From an uncultured Actinomycetes bacterium (GTDB lineage Bacteria; Actinomycetota; Thermoleophilia; Solirubrobacterales; Solirubrobacteraceae), in assembly GCA_937888775.1 (NCBI GenBank), contig CALAQT010000179.1, positions 1 through 64,000 on the forward strand: DNA of 64,000 nt, read 5' to 3'. The notes below the pieces were generated by a model, which did not search any database, had not been told where the DNA came from, and saw only the letters and a program-made list of their open reading frames with translations. Of the stretch, positions 56,440-64,000 are shown in pieces (position 1 is the first letter of the stretch; each line of letters opens with the position of its first letter). Position numbers and translations under genes: made by a program.

Positions 56440-57501
56440 CTATAGTTCGGCTCCGACTAGTGTCGGCTCGTGGTGCAGCGTGACCCCGAATGCTGCCCGA
56501 ACCCCATCCAGCAGTTCCTGGGCGAGTGCGAGCAGCTCGGTGGTGGTCGCGTCGCCGCGGTTGATGAGCGCGAGCGTGTGCTTGCTCGAGATGCCGACGC
56601 GACCTTCGCCGTAGCCGCGGTGAAAGCCCGCGCGCTCGATCAGCCATGCGGCCGAAGTCTTCACACGCAGATCCACCTCGAGCCACGCCGGCGGTCGGAT
56701 GTCCTCGCCGAGAAACTCGGCCGCGCGGCGGGTGAGCGCGGCGAACTCCTCGCCGGAGAGAATCGGATTGACGAAGAACGAGCCGGCGCTGACCGAGTCC
56801 GGATCGCGCGAATCGATCACCATCCCCTTCTTCCGGCGCAGACCGAGCACCGCCTCACGCACCGCTGACAGCGGCGGCTGCGCCCCCGGCTCTACGCCCA
56901 GGACCCGCGCGAGCTCTGCGTAGCGGACCGGGCGCCCGCCACACGAGCGCTCGAGCACGAAGGTCACGCCGAGCACCACGTAGCGAGTCGAGCGCCGGAA
57001 GACGCTAGAGCGATAGGCAAACTTGCACTCCGTGGGCGCGAGCTCGACGTCGGTCCGCGCCTCGCGGTCGTAAGCGCGCACCGAGGCGATCCTGTCGGCG
57101 ACCTCCTGTCCGTATGCGCCGACGTTCTGAATCGGCGTGGCGCCGGTAGACCCGGGTATCTCCGAGAGGCACTCGATCCCCGCCAGTCCCTCGGCCACGC
57201 AGCGCGCCACCAGCTCGTCCCACGGCTCGCCCGCCGCGACGAACAGCCGCACGCGGTCCCCGCGCGTGTTCGCCGAGATCCCCCGGGTGAGGACGCGGAC
57301 GACCGTGCCCTCGAAACCCGCATCGGCGATCACCAGGTTCGACCCGCCCGCCATCACCAGCAGACCCTCGTCCGCGGCATCGGCCGCAGCGACCGCCTCG
57401 ACAAGCTCATCAGCGGTCCTTGCTTCCACGAGCCGACGCGCGCGGCCACCGAGGCGCAGCGTCGTCAGGTCCGAGAGCGGGACGTCGTAGCGCTCTTCTA
57501 T
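56440..57501 (-). CDS. murB: UDP-N-acetylmuramate dehydrogenase
   Basis: Reduces UDP-GlcNAc-enolpyruvate to UDP-MurNAc in peptidoglycan synthesis. Conserved motifs: MAGGSNLVIADAGF, SEIPGSTGATPIQNVGAYGQE, YRSSVFR, KKGMVIDSRDPDS, SAGSFFVNPI, KTSAAWLIERAGF (type I-like). The catalytic Ser in SAGSFF is intact. The N terminus EERYDVPLSDLTTLRLGG is encoded upstream of the GTG at 57429, but no ATG, GTG or TTG precedes it in frame. The first possible codon is ATA at 57501. The GTG start would remove the FAD-binding LGG element. Listed as the longer form. Confidence 0.82.
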   Translation of the reverse strand: MEERYDVPLSDLTTLRLGGRARRLVEARTADELVEAVAAADAADEGLLVMAGGSNLVIADAGFEGTVVRVLTRGISANTRGDRVRLFVAAGEPWDELVARCVAEGLAGIECLSEIPGSTGATPIQNVGAYGQEVADRIASVRAYDREARTDVELAPTECKFAYRSSVFRRSTRYVVLGVTFVLERSCGGRPVRYAELARVLGVEPGAQPPLSAVREAVLGLRRKKGMVIDSRDPDSVSAGSFFVNPILSGEEFAALTRRAAEFLGEDIRPPAWLEVDLRVKTSAAWLIERAGFHRGYGEGRVGISSKHTLALINRGDATTTELLALAQELLDGVRAAFGVTLHHEPTLVGAEL

Positions 57502-57535
57502 GAGGGAAACCTACGACCGGCACGCGACAGCGACG

Positions 57536-57927
57536 TCATGACTGATTCTCCTCGCCTGCCTGCTTGGCCGCGCGCCGGCGAGCGTAGAGCTTCTCACGGA
57601 TCGTCATCGCGCCAGGATGGCCGCTACCGGGCCACGGCGTCAGCAACAGCAGCAGCCGCGCGTCGGCGGAAGCGATGACCTCGTGCCGCTCCCCGGGAGC
57701 GAACTCCACCAGCAGCCCTACGCCCCCGCTCGCGCGCTCGCCCTCGGCGGTCGCGACCTGGATCTCGCCGTCGAGTACGACTAGCCACGCGCGCTCGTGA
57801 ACCTGATGGTCGGAGAGGCTCTCGCCAGCCGCGAGGTCGAGCACGATCGCGCGTGCCACATCGCTCGAGGAAAGGATCTCCGGCAACCGCGGCTTCAGAT
57901 CGAGCGCCTTCAGATCCCAGCTGTTCA
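57536..57927 (-). CDS. Cupin domain protein (paralogue of the 35946 cupin)
   Basis: About 130 residues. HQVHERAWLVVLDGEIQV is motif 1 with metal-binding His/His/Glu. GGAAGGAGTGATC precedes GTG 57927, which begins VNSWDLKALDLK, like the ESWDIRSLDIE start of the first cupin. A basic/Lys-rich C-terminal extension (IREKLYARRRAAKQAGEENQ) is not in the paralogue. It sits alone 34 bp after murB ends on the same strand. The function is unknown. Confidence 0.78.
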
Positions 57928-58034
57928 CGATCACTCCTTCCGTTCGGTTGGGCCCATCGAGGTGTCGTTTCACGGCAGGCTAACCGGTCGCCGCTCGGCC
58001 CGGGCTTGGCTCCGCTGTCGATCGCGGGCTCGAC

Positions 58035-58610
58035 TCACTCGTGGCTGAGCGGCTCGTCGCCATCGCCGCCGGCCCGCCTCGCCAATGCGTACACGAGGTC
58101 CGAGGCGCGGTTCACGAACGCGATCAGCGTGGCGCTCACCGTCATCCCGCCCTCGCGCGCGGCGACGAGGCGTCGCTCGGCGCGGCGCAGGAAGGTGCGC
58201 GCTAGATCGAGTGCGGCGGAGGCCGGCGTGGCGCCCGGTACGACGAACGCGGGATGCAGCGGATGCTCGGCCACCCGCCGGTCGATAGTCTGCTCGAGCG
58301 CGGCCGTCATTCCCACCGTCACCGTCGACGTACCGGGAACGAGCCTGTCGCGTGCTCGCGGATTAGCGGCAGCCTCCGCCGCGGCGACGAACAGGCCACG
58401 CTGTAGGTCGAGCACGATCGCCTGAAGGCCTTGGTCCTCCAAGCTTGCGCGAGCCATACCGAGCGCGGCGACCGCCTCGTCCACAGCACCGCACACCTCC
58501 ACGATGGGATCCGCCTTGGAGACGCGCCCGCCGAACAACAGGCCGGTCGTACCGTGATCGCCGGTCTTTGTGTAAATCGGCGGCTTGCCGCCAGCTGCCA
58601 TCCTCCTCAC
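58035..58610 (-). CDS. PduO-type cob(I)alamin adenosyltransferase
   Basis: 191 residues. Adenosylates cobalamin. GKPPIYTKTGDHGTTGLLFG carries the ATP-binding loop, VCGAVDEAVAALGMAR the conserved segment, and ASAALDLARTFLRRAERRLVA a helix bearing the conserved RxxxRRAER. The GTG start at 58610 overlaps the upstream oxidoreductase stop in GTGA. ATG 58601 would leave no spacer after AGGAGG. It lies downstream of an FAD reductase, consistent with a corrinoid reductase-adenosyltransferase pair. Confidence 0.85.
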   Translation of the reverse strand: MRRMAAGGKPPIYTKTGDHGTTGLLFGGRVSKADPIVEVCGAVDEAVAALGMARASLEDQGLQAIVLDLQRGLFVAAAEAAANPRARDRLVPGTSTVTVGMTAALEQTIDRRVAEHPLHPAFVVPGATPASAALDLARTFLRRAERRLVAAREGGMTVSATLIAFVNRASDLVYALARRAGGDGDEPLSHE

Positions 58611-59401
58611 CCTCGGTCCTCGGCGTGCGGCGCCGCGCCCGACCACGGTTGCGGTTCGACGAAGAACACCTCTGTGTGCACGCGCGCGCTGCGCCCCGAG
58701 GCCGTCGGCGGCGGTCGCACATGCCAGCACAAACCCTGGTGCGCCGGCGATGAAGACATCGGGATCGCCCAGGTCTTGGTAGAGCGTGGCAGCAGCGCCG
58801 GAATCCGGCCGCGCGGGGGCGGGCCGGCGTCGCGGGTCAGGGTGCGGATGAAGCGGAACTGCGGGTGTCGTGCCTGCCAGCCTGCAAAGCGCTCGCGGTC
58901 GATCACGTCGGCTTCGGTGCGCGCCGAGAAGATCAGCGTCAGGGATCGATCCGCGCCGGCGGAGAAGGCCGCCTCGATCAGCGCCCGTACCGGCGCCACG
59001 CCCGACCCGGCAGCCAGGAACAAACAGGGCGCTGTCGAGGTGGGGTCGTCGACGAACGTGCCGTAGGGGCCAGAGATGCTGACCTCCTCGCCGACGCGCA
59101 GACGCTCATGGACCCAGGTGCTGGTCTCCCCGTCTGGCACGCTCGTCACGAGCAGCGAGATCAGCCCGTCCGGGCGCGGTGCGTTCGCGATCGAGTACGA
59201 CCGCGGCGGGACTGCGTGGTCGCGGTCCTCCAGCAGCACGTACTCGCCCGGGAGGTAATTCAGCGCTCCGGCGGCCGGCCGCAACCACAGCTCGATGATC
59301 GTCGCAGTGCGCCGCTCGGTGTAAAGGACGCGATACGGCTCCTCGAAGCTCATCGGCGCAGCGATCCGCGCTGCTGAGGGGCCAGTCCATGCATCAGCCA
59401 T
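58607..59401 (-). CDS. FAD/NAD(P)-binding reductase (FNR family), with compensating frameshifts
   Basis: 264 residues. An FAD-binding barrel runs from residue ~20 (RVLYTERRTATIIELWLRP, VPPRSYSIANAP), then an NAD(P)-binding part begins FLAAGSGVAPVRALIE. The terminal motif ARVHTEVFFVEPQPW is present. Between PALLP and ARVHTEVF the frame yields RSTKTWAIPMSSSPAHQG-type text, whereas the other frame reads LYQDLGDPDVFIAGAPG then FVLACATAADGLG, the expected NAD(P) strand. Two opposite shifts (near 58788 and 58695) explain it. If real, pyridine nucleotide binding is lost. Confidence 0.8.
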   Translation of the reverse strand: MADAWTGPSAARIAAPMSFEEPYRVLYTERRTATIIELWLRPAAGALNYLPGEYVLLEDRDHAVPPRSYSIANAPRPDGLISLLVTSVPDGETSTWVHERLRVGEEVSISGPYGTFVDDPTSTAPCLFLAAGSGVAPVRALIEAAFSAGADRSLTLIFSARTEADVIDRERFAGWQARHPQFRFIRTLTRDAGPPPRGRIPALLPRSTKTWAIPMSSSPAHQGLCWHVRPPPTASGRSARVHTEVFFVEPQPWSGAAPHAEDRG

Positions 59402-59747
59402 CGCGCACCAGCTCAGCGACGACGACAGCGTTGTTGTGCTTCTGGTCGCGGGCGGCGTACACGATCGTTACCGGCCCCTTCTTCGCGCGGGCGCGCAGCT
59501 CGTCGACCTGGTCCGCACGGTCGGCAAGCTCGGCGCGGTAACGACCGCGGAACTCGTCAAACCGCTCCGGAACATGGTCAAACCACTTGCGCAGCACATC
59601 GCTGGGCGCCAGCTCGCGCGCCCACTCGTCCAGCCTCGTGCGTTCTCGGGAGATGCCGCGGGGCCAGACGTGGTCGATCAGCACCCGGTGGCCGTCACCG
59701 GATTCGGCCTCGTCGTAGACCCGCTTCGTGCGCACGTCGAGAGCCAT
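59394..59747 (-). CDS. DUF488 family protein
   Basis: 117 residues. VYDEAESGDGHRVLIDHVWP, RGISRERTRLDEWARELAPS and TIVYAARDQKHNNAVVVAEL match the DUF488 family, whose biochemical role is unknown. ATG 59747 is preferred to an ATG 8 codons upstream because similarity begins at MALDVRTKRVYD. The stop overlaps the FNR start by 8 bp, so it is part of the FNR-cobA-type operon. Confidence 0.85.
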   Translation of the reverse strand: MALDVRTKRVYDEAESGDGHRVLIDHVWPRGISRERTRLDEWARELAPSDVLRKWFDHVPERFDEFRGRYRAELADRADQVDELRARAKKGPVTIVYAARDQKHNNAVVVAELVRDG

Positions 59748-59825
59748 CTCAGTCTCCGCGGTAGGCGACAATGCGGCTCCAGAACGGGCGCGAGGTGGTC
59801 GGCTGGTTCATCAAGTCCTTCTTGG

Positions 59826-60029
59826 CTAGCTGAGGTCCAGGTCGCAGTGCGCCGTGCGGAGGTAGCCGATCACCGCGGGGTCCTCGGTCTGCAGGCGCTC
59901 GAGCGGCTCGCCGGTACAGGTGCACAGGTCAACGACGGCGTGTTGGTTGGAGATGTCGACGACCCGCCAGTGGGCACCGAAGAGCAACCAGCGCTCGAGA
60001 CCGTCGATGGTCAGGGTTTCGGTCGTCAT
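59826..60029 (-). CDS. Small conserved hypothetical protein
   Basis: 67 residues from ATG 60029 with GGAG upstream. TLTIDGLERWLLFGAHWRVV, then AVVDLCTCTGEPLERLQ, DPAVIGYLRTAHCDLDL. Such short proteins recur in actinobacteria but no function is known. It is upstream of and codirectional with DUF488. Confidence 0.6.
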   Translation of the reverse strand: MTTETLTIDGLERWLLFGAHWRVVDISNQHAVVDLCTCTGEPLERLQTEDPAVIGYLRTAHCDLDLS

Positions 60030-60302
60030 CGTTGCTCCAATCAGTCTGACGTCGCTGGAGGTTCGAGCAGGCGCGCCGGCTCCTCCGCGCCGGGGAGCAT
60101 CAGTGGTGTCGGGCACGTTCCGCCCGCGGGAGCTGCGGTTCGTGTTGTCCATGCCCTCTAGCGCGCCGCAACACCGGTGTTCTTACCTCTCGCGCCGCGT
60201 TCGCTGACTGCTACGTTCAGCCCGCGGGTCGCCGCCGTGCCGGGCGCCGTCCGAAGGGTTGACTTGGGGCCTCGCCCGCGGCGAGCTTTGGGATCGCGCA
60301 GC
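60030..60302. other. Intergenic/remnant DNA
   Basis: No gene recognised. Its right end continues the frameshifted tail of the GH65 remnant (a frame containing IIHHGQAVTVTT and SGELRDPKARR). Confidence 0.45.
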
Positions 60303-60645
60303 TCACCGCTTGGTGTGGTGACGGTGACCGCCTGGCCGTGATGGATGATCTGCAGCGGCGGGTCCCGCCAACAGCGAATAGCGGGCCTGGTGATGCTTGA
60401 CCTCGACCTTTAGCCGCCGATCGCGAAAGCATAGGCCGAAGGACAGGCGGGTCAGTCCCTCCGGGAGGAGGGGTGTGAAGCTCAGGGCGCCGTCGTGGTC
60501 GCGCATTCAGCCGAATCCGGCGACCGCGACGATCCAGGCGCCCGCCAACGAGGCGATGTGCCGGCCGTCGCGGGTGTTGTACTCCAGGTCGTCGAGATCC
60601 ATGAGCGTGGCCTCGGCGAAGTAGTCATCCGGGTCGATGTCGGCG
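60303..60645 (-). pseudogene. GH65 C-terminal remnant with nonsense codon and frameshift
   Basis: On the minus strand DPDDYFAEATLMDLDDLEY, then NTRDGRHIASLAGAWIVAV and AGFG, are followed by TGA at 60507-60509, then MRDHDGALSFTPLLPEGLTR, LSFGLCFRDRRLKVEV. Intact relatives have Gly at the TGA (GFGGMRDH), so GGA to TGA is the likely mutation. Further on, IIHHGQAVTVTT reads in another frame, a second lesion. Only the last ~110 residues of the enzyme remain. It is a different subtype from the intact GH65 gene at 30053. Confidence 0.75.
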
Positions 60646-61166
60646 CCGACCGATACAGCGATCGCCCCGAACATCCGCCCGTTCTTACGCAACCGCTTCG
60701 AGCGCGGTGCGACCGGGAGGCGTCCAGGGCCCGTCGTCGCCAGCTCCGCGGATCGCATCGGCAGGGCGGATCGCTCGTAACGTGCTCACGTCGTGTCGCG
60801 CGCGCTGATCACGGTCACGCATCGCGCGGCGCACGGTGACAATGCGTCGCCGCCGCACAGCCGGATCGATGCTCGCCGCCCACCGGAACCAAGCGGAGCG
60901 ACAGACGCCGCGGTCGACGTACCGGGCGAAGCTGGGGGGCTCATATCTATCCAGCGTCGAACGCGCCGCCCGCTCATACCGCCCCGCAGGCTCGGATCTG
61001 TCGGGTGGCGACCAACCTCGGGTCACCGTCGCCCTATCCCGTCACTCACGGCTGGGATCTCGAGGCAACGGTGCTCTGGTCGCTCGCCCGAGCCGCCCGC
61101 CCCTAAGGGGGCCGCGCGGTGCCGGGCTGGGGGTAAGACGGCGCGTGAGGTCGACGCTGGGAGAAC
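60646..61166. other. Stretch without recognised gene
   Basis: Rearranged or degraded DNA upstream of the GH65 remnant. No convincing gene on either strand. Overlapping short frames are Arg-rich shadows. Confidence 0.4.
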
Positions 61167-61706
61167 ATGCACGAGACCTGGCTCGGCCCGCTCAGACCTC
61201 CGCGTGGAGCGCCGCGTGACGCGTCGCTCGCGGCCGAGGCGAGGGTGACGGAACACCCGCTCTCGGCCCGCGCGGCTCCGCGTCCGGCGGGGCGTTGGCG
61301 CTTGCAGCGGCCGGAGCTCTACTACGTCGGGCGGCGCCCCGCGGCGACCGAGGTCCACATCGTCAGCCGCACCGAGCTCGAGCCGCTGCCCCATCTCAAC
61401 TATCAGAGCGTTGTGCCGTTCGACTGGGGCTGCTGGACAGCGGGCGCGCTGGAGCTCGCCTTCGCCATGCTTGCGCACACCACCCAGAGCCGGCCAACGA
61501 ACCTTGTCTGCCGAACGTTCTGCGGCGAGATCGTGGCGTGCCTGGACCCTGCCGGTTTCGTGCTCAGCAACGGGGACGTCGCGCTGTGGCTGATGATCGC
61601 CTTCTCGGACGCCGAACCGCCTCCACACGATCAGAATCCCGACGGTCATGTAGACATGGGCCGGCGCGCAGCCCGCTGGATCCGCTCACGGCTGAGGCGA
61701 GCATGA
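61167..61706 (+). CDS. DUF6166-like protein
   Basis: 179 residues. PELYYVGRRPAATEVHIVSR, LNYQSVVPFDWGCWTAGALE, LAFAMLAHTT and FVLSNGDVALWL show the DUF6166 pattern (GRR, F-W-G-x-x-x-A-x-x-LA). The first ~45 residues are Arg/Ala/Pro-rich and may be a leader before a later start. The function is unknown. It lies upstream of and codirectional with the sigma/RIC operon. Confidence 0.7.
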   Translation: MHETWLGPLRPPRGAPRDASLAAEARVTEHPLSARAAPRPAGRWRLQRPELYYVGRRPAATEVHIVSRTELEPLPHLNYQSVVPFDWGCWTAGALELAFAMLAHTTQSRPTNLVCRTFCGEIVACLDPAGFVLSNGDVALWLMIAFSDAEPPPHDQNPDGHVDMGRRAARWIRSRLRRA

Positions 61707-61809
61707 GCGCTTCGAATGTCAATGGCGCTCGATCTCGTGGCCTGCGGGTCCCGCCACGGCCGCGCGGGAACTGGACCGTCGTGGCGATCGACCCCTTGCT
61801 TTCGGTTGC

Positions 61810-61857
61810 CGGCAGTGCTAATTTATTTACAGTCCAATTGTGTAAAAGAGGATCTAG
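61810..61857 (+). promoter_or_regulatory. AT-rich promoter-like leader with RBS
   Basis: A short AT-rich stretch (TGCTAATTTATTTACAG and AATTGTGTAAAAG) precedes the start codon at 61858, with GAGGATCTAG as the ribosome-binding site. It contrasts with the surrounding GC-rich DNA and probably holds the operon promoter. Confidence 0.5.
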
Positions 61858-62385
61858 ATGAGCGCGACAGCCACACCCACGGCAACACCCAGCTCCGACG
61901 GACGGACGGCTCGCAGGCTATTGGCTCGTGGCACGCAACTCGTGCACGAGCCTGCGCCGAGCGTCCCCCAAGAACGCGGTGGGGTCGTGCTGTTTCAGGT
62001 GCCGTTCGCGAGCACGATGAGCGATTGCGACCTCGCGCTGCTCGCGCGGCTGCTGGACCTCTCGACACACATGTACCCCAAGATGCGCCCGGACCCGAAC
62101 AGCCCCGGCGTCGCCCGGCCGGACCACTTCTCCGGCCTGTTCTTGAACCGCGGCACGACCGCGGGACAGTGGGTGCTCGAAGCTCGCACGTGGGGTCACC
62201 CAGCACCGCAAAGCGTCCACGAGTGGAACTTGCTCGCCGCGTGGGCCGCGCGCCAACTCGACTCCACCGTGCCCTTTCCCGAGCGCCTGCCACCCAGCGC
62301 GCCCGAAATCCCTACCCACCCAGTGGCGCGGTTCGCGACCAGGCCCCTCGCCCGGATCCGCGGCCGTATCGTCGGTCTTCGATGA
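61858..62385 (+). CDS. Hypothetical protein at the head of a sigma/RIC operon
   Basis: 175 residues. ERGGVVLFQVPFASTMSDCD, LALLARLLDLSTHMYPKMRP and GTTAGQWVLEARTWGHPAPQ are conserved-looking. It is soluble and mixed alpha/beta, with no recognised family. ATGA overlap with the sigma gene shows operon membership. It could be a regulatory partner of that sigma factor, but there is no direct evidence. Confidence 0.65.
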   Translation: MSATATPTATPSSDGRTARRLLARGTQLVHEPAPSVPQERGGVVLFQVPFASTMSDCDLALLARLLDLSTHMYPKMRPDPNSPGVARPDHFSGLFLNRGTTAGQWVLEARTWGHPAPQSVHEWNLLAAWAARQLDSTVPFPERLPPSAPEIPTHPVARFATRPLARIRGRIVGLR

Positions 62386-63110
62386 GCGCCCCGACTGCAG
62401 CCGGGACGGGCAGGCTCGACCCCGAGTCGCGCGCATGGCTTGCACAGCTGCACGGCAAGGGTTCGGTGCGCGAGGCGGCGATCGGGCGGTTGCACGCGCT
62501 GCTGTTGGGAGAGGCTCGCCACGAGGTTCGACGTCGCACCGCCGCGCTGGCGCACCCTTCCGGTCGCGACCTCGACGACCTTGCGATGCAGGCCGCCGAC
62601 GACGCGCTCGTGGCGGTCCTGGGAAAGCTTGACCAGTTCCGTGGCGATGCGCGGTTCACCACCTGGGCGCGGCGGTTCGCCGCGCTCGAGGTGCCGGGCA
62701 AGATCCGCCGGCGGCTCGGCCACACTTGCGAGACGCCGACCGACAGCGATCACTGGCCTGACCGCGCCGGCTATGAGGGCCCCCAGGAGCTCAGCGAGGC
62801 CAGCGAGCTAGCGCGAACGCTCGCGCGCCTGATCGCGCACGAGCTGACCGCCCACCAGCGCGAAGTCCTGATCGCCCTGACGATCGACGAAGTCGGCGCA
62901 AAGAGCCTCGCGCACCGCCTTCACTCGACGCCCGGCGCCGTCTACAAGACGCTGCACGACGCGCGCCGCAAGCTCAGGCAAGAGTTCGCCAGCGAACGCG
63001 CAGACCACGAGCCGGTCACGAGTCGGCCACGGTCTGGCCCACTCCCTTGCCGTTCCGACCGGACGACTGCGGCGCGGAGCCCGATGAGCGTTCTGGAGGT
63101 TATGAGATGA
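62382..63110 (+). CDS. ECF-like sigma-70 family RNA polymerase sigma factor
   Basis: 242 residues. Region 2 includes LDQFRGDARFTTWARRFAAL (sigma2-like FxTWLxRIA pattern). Region 4 HTH: LTAHQREVLIALTIDEVGAK and SLAHRLHSTPGAVYKTLHDA then RRKLR. The C-terminal ~40 residues are a disordered tail. No anti-sigma gene is clearly present beside it. ATG 62382 overlaps the upstream stop, and its own stop overlaps the RIC start in ATGA. Confidence 0.9.
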   Translation: MSAPTAAGTGRLDPESRAWLAQLHGKGSVREAAIGRLHALLLGEARHEVRRRTAALAHPSGRDLDDLAMQAADDALVAVLGKLDQFRGDARFTTWARRFAALEVPGKIRRRLGHTCETPTDSDHWPDRAGYEGPQELSEASELARTLARLIAHELTAHQREVLIALTIDEVGAKSLAHRLHSTPGAVYKTLHDARRKLRQEFASERADHEPVTSRPRSGPLPCRSDRTTAARSPMSVLEVMR

Positions 63111-63967
63111 GTACGATCGATCCGGCCGGCACCCTCGGTGAGCTCGTCGCCGAACGACCCGCGCGCGCGCCGCTGTTCGAACGGCTGCGGCTCGACTACT
63201 GCTGCGGCGGAAGCCAAACGCTCGCCGAAGCATGCAGAAAGCGCGGACTCGAGATCGACACCGTACGCGCGATGCTCGAGGCACCTGACGCGGCAAGCAT
63301 CGAGCGTGAAGGCTTCGAGCCGACAGACTGGCGTCGCGCGAGCATCGCCGAGCTGTGCGCCCACATCGTTGAGGCGCACCACAACGGCCTGCGAGAATCG
63401 CTGCCGCGGATCGAGGCGCTGCTCTCGACCGTCGTGCGAGTTCACGGCAGCGAGCATCCCGAGCTACGCGAGCTCCAACGAGCATTCGCTGAGATTCGGG
63501 GGGAGCTCGAGCCACATCTCGCACGCGAGGAGAGCGTGCTCTTCCCGGCCTGCATCGCACTCGAACGACGCGGCATCGGAATCGAGGAAGCGCTGCTTGA
63601 AGAGCACGAGCGCGAGCACGCGAGCGTCGGCGATGGACTTGCGGCGCTGCGCGCGCTAGGCGGCGACTACAGCCCGCAGCAAGCGCTATGCGGCACACAC
63701 CGCGCCCTCCTCGACGCGCTCGCTGCTTTCGAGCGCGACCTCCACCAGCACATCCACGAGGAGAACAACGTCTTGCTCCCGCGAGCGCGCGAGCTGAACG
63801 CCCTAGGCCCAAGCCAGCCGACCCGGCCGGATACCCCGAATGAGCGCGCCGAATCCCCAATGAACGCACCCAGGAATCACCGCCGCGCCAAAGAGGGAGA
63901 GTCGCTACCACGCTGCTGCGAGACGTGGATCGTCGAGCAGACCCGCGCCTGGGCAGTGCGCCCCTGA
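63107..63967 (+). CDS. RIC/ScdA-type di-iron (hemerythrin) Fe-S repair protein
   Basis: 286 residues. An N-terminal ScdA_N motif RLRLDYCCGGSQTLAEACRK is followed by a hemerythrin four-helix domain (ELCAHIVEAHHNGLRESLPR; HPELRELQRAFAEIRGELEP, HLAREESVLFPACIALERR, EEHEREHASVGDGL, HQHIHEENNVLLPRARELNA). Such proteins repair iron-sulfur clusters damaged by NO or oxidants. The C-terminal ~60 residues (RCCETWIVEQTRAWAVRP) are an unusual extension with a second CC pair. It is coupled by ATGA overlap to the sigma factor. Confidence 0.92.
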   Translation: MSTIDPAGTLGELVAERPARAPLFERLRLDYCCGGSQTLAEACRKRGLEIDTVRAMLEAPDAASIEREGFEPTDWRRASIAELCAHIVEAHHNGLRESLPRIEALLSTVVRVHGSEHPELRELQRAFAEIRGELEPHLAREESVLFPACIALERRGIGIEEALLEEHEREHASVGDGLAALRALGGDYSPQQALCGTHRALLDALAAFERDLHQHIHEENNVLLPRARELNALGPSQPTRPDTPNERAESPMNAPRNHRRAKEGESLPRCCETWIVEQTRAWAVRP

Positions 63968-64000
63968 ACGGCGAGCTGCCAGACCGCGGCAGTTCAAACG

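Overview
The window is high-GC DNA from an actinobacterium, most likely of the Thermoleophilia/Solirubrobacterales type. This is inferred from the overall gene style: a red-type RuBisCO cluster, DUF1918, DUF6166, a RIC/hemerythrin protein, a GH65 enzyme with a HAD domain, and frequent GTG starts with 4-nt ATGA/GTGA overlaps. No rRNA, tRNA or CRISPR array was recognised.

Left third (1-18 kb) is mostly intact metabolism. Tandem 49-52 bp repeats run into an MFS gene, followed by a phosphodiester-glycosidase-like protein, an SDR, a universal-stress-like protein, and a GntR regulator coupled to a CLC channel. Next is a minus-strand carbon-fixation operon, rbcL-rbcS-cbbX-prk (11038 down to 6799). 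The last gene runs head-on into the CLC gene, so their low-complexity 3' ends overlap by 261 bp. A ComB-like phosphatase and a CBS-domain protein diverge from rbcL. They are followed by a CbbR-like LysR regulator, an SdhB-like/CCG iron-sulfur fusion, a GlpA-like flavoprotein and an LPG-synthase-type membrane protein.

Middle (18-39 kb): a small acidic repeat protein, an ABC exporter pair, a FUSC membrane protein, an SDR, an NfeD-like/flotillin pair, a CHASE-GGDEF-EAL protein, DUF1918, and a carbohydrate block. That block holds a HAD-GH65 fusion with a tandem-USP protein, a divergent glycogen-debranching-type glucosidase, a cupin, a HAD hydrolase and two secreted proteins.

Right part (39-61 kb) is a decay-rich accessory region. 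It holds a frameshifted FAD oxidoreductase, a TacA/TacT-type toxin-antitoxin pair with a clear palindromic operator, and an SPFH protein with a ribbon-helix-helix partner. It also holds a methyltransferase with an internal deletion, a response regulator whose receiver is cut off and abutted by a resolvase fragment, a 3' fragment of a group II intron ending in domain V, and a remnant of a glutamate-synthase small subunit. The flavin reductase here carries two compensating frameshifts, and a GH65 remnant carries a nonsense codon.

The centre of this region is a 3.27-kb element (51128-54401) with three consecutive tyrosine-recombinase genes between ~99-bp terminal inverted repeats. This is the architecture of a RIT (recombinase-in-trio) element. 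Here ritB is intact, while ritA has an internal deletion and ritC at least two frameshifts. The right edge (61-64 kb) returns to intact genes: DUF6166, an unknown protein, an ECF-like sigma factor and a RIC-type iron-sulfur repair protein in a tightly overlapping operon.
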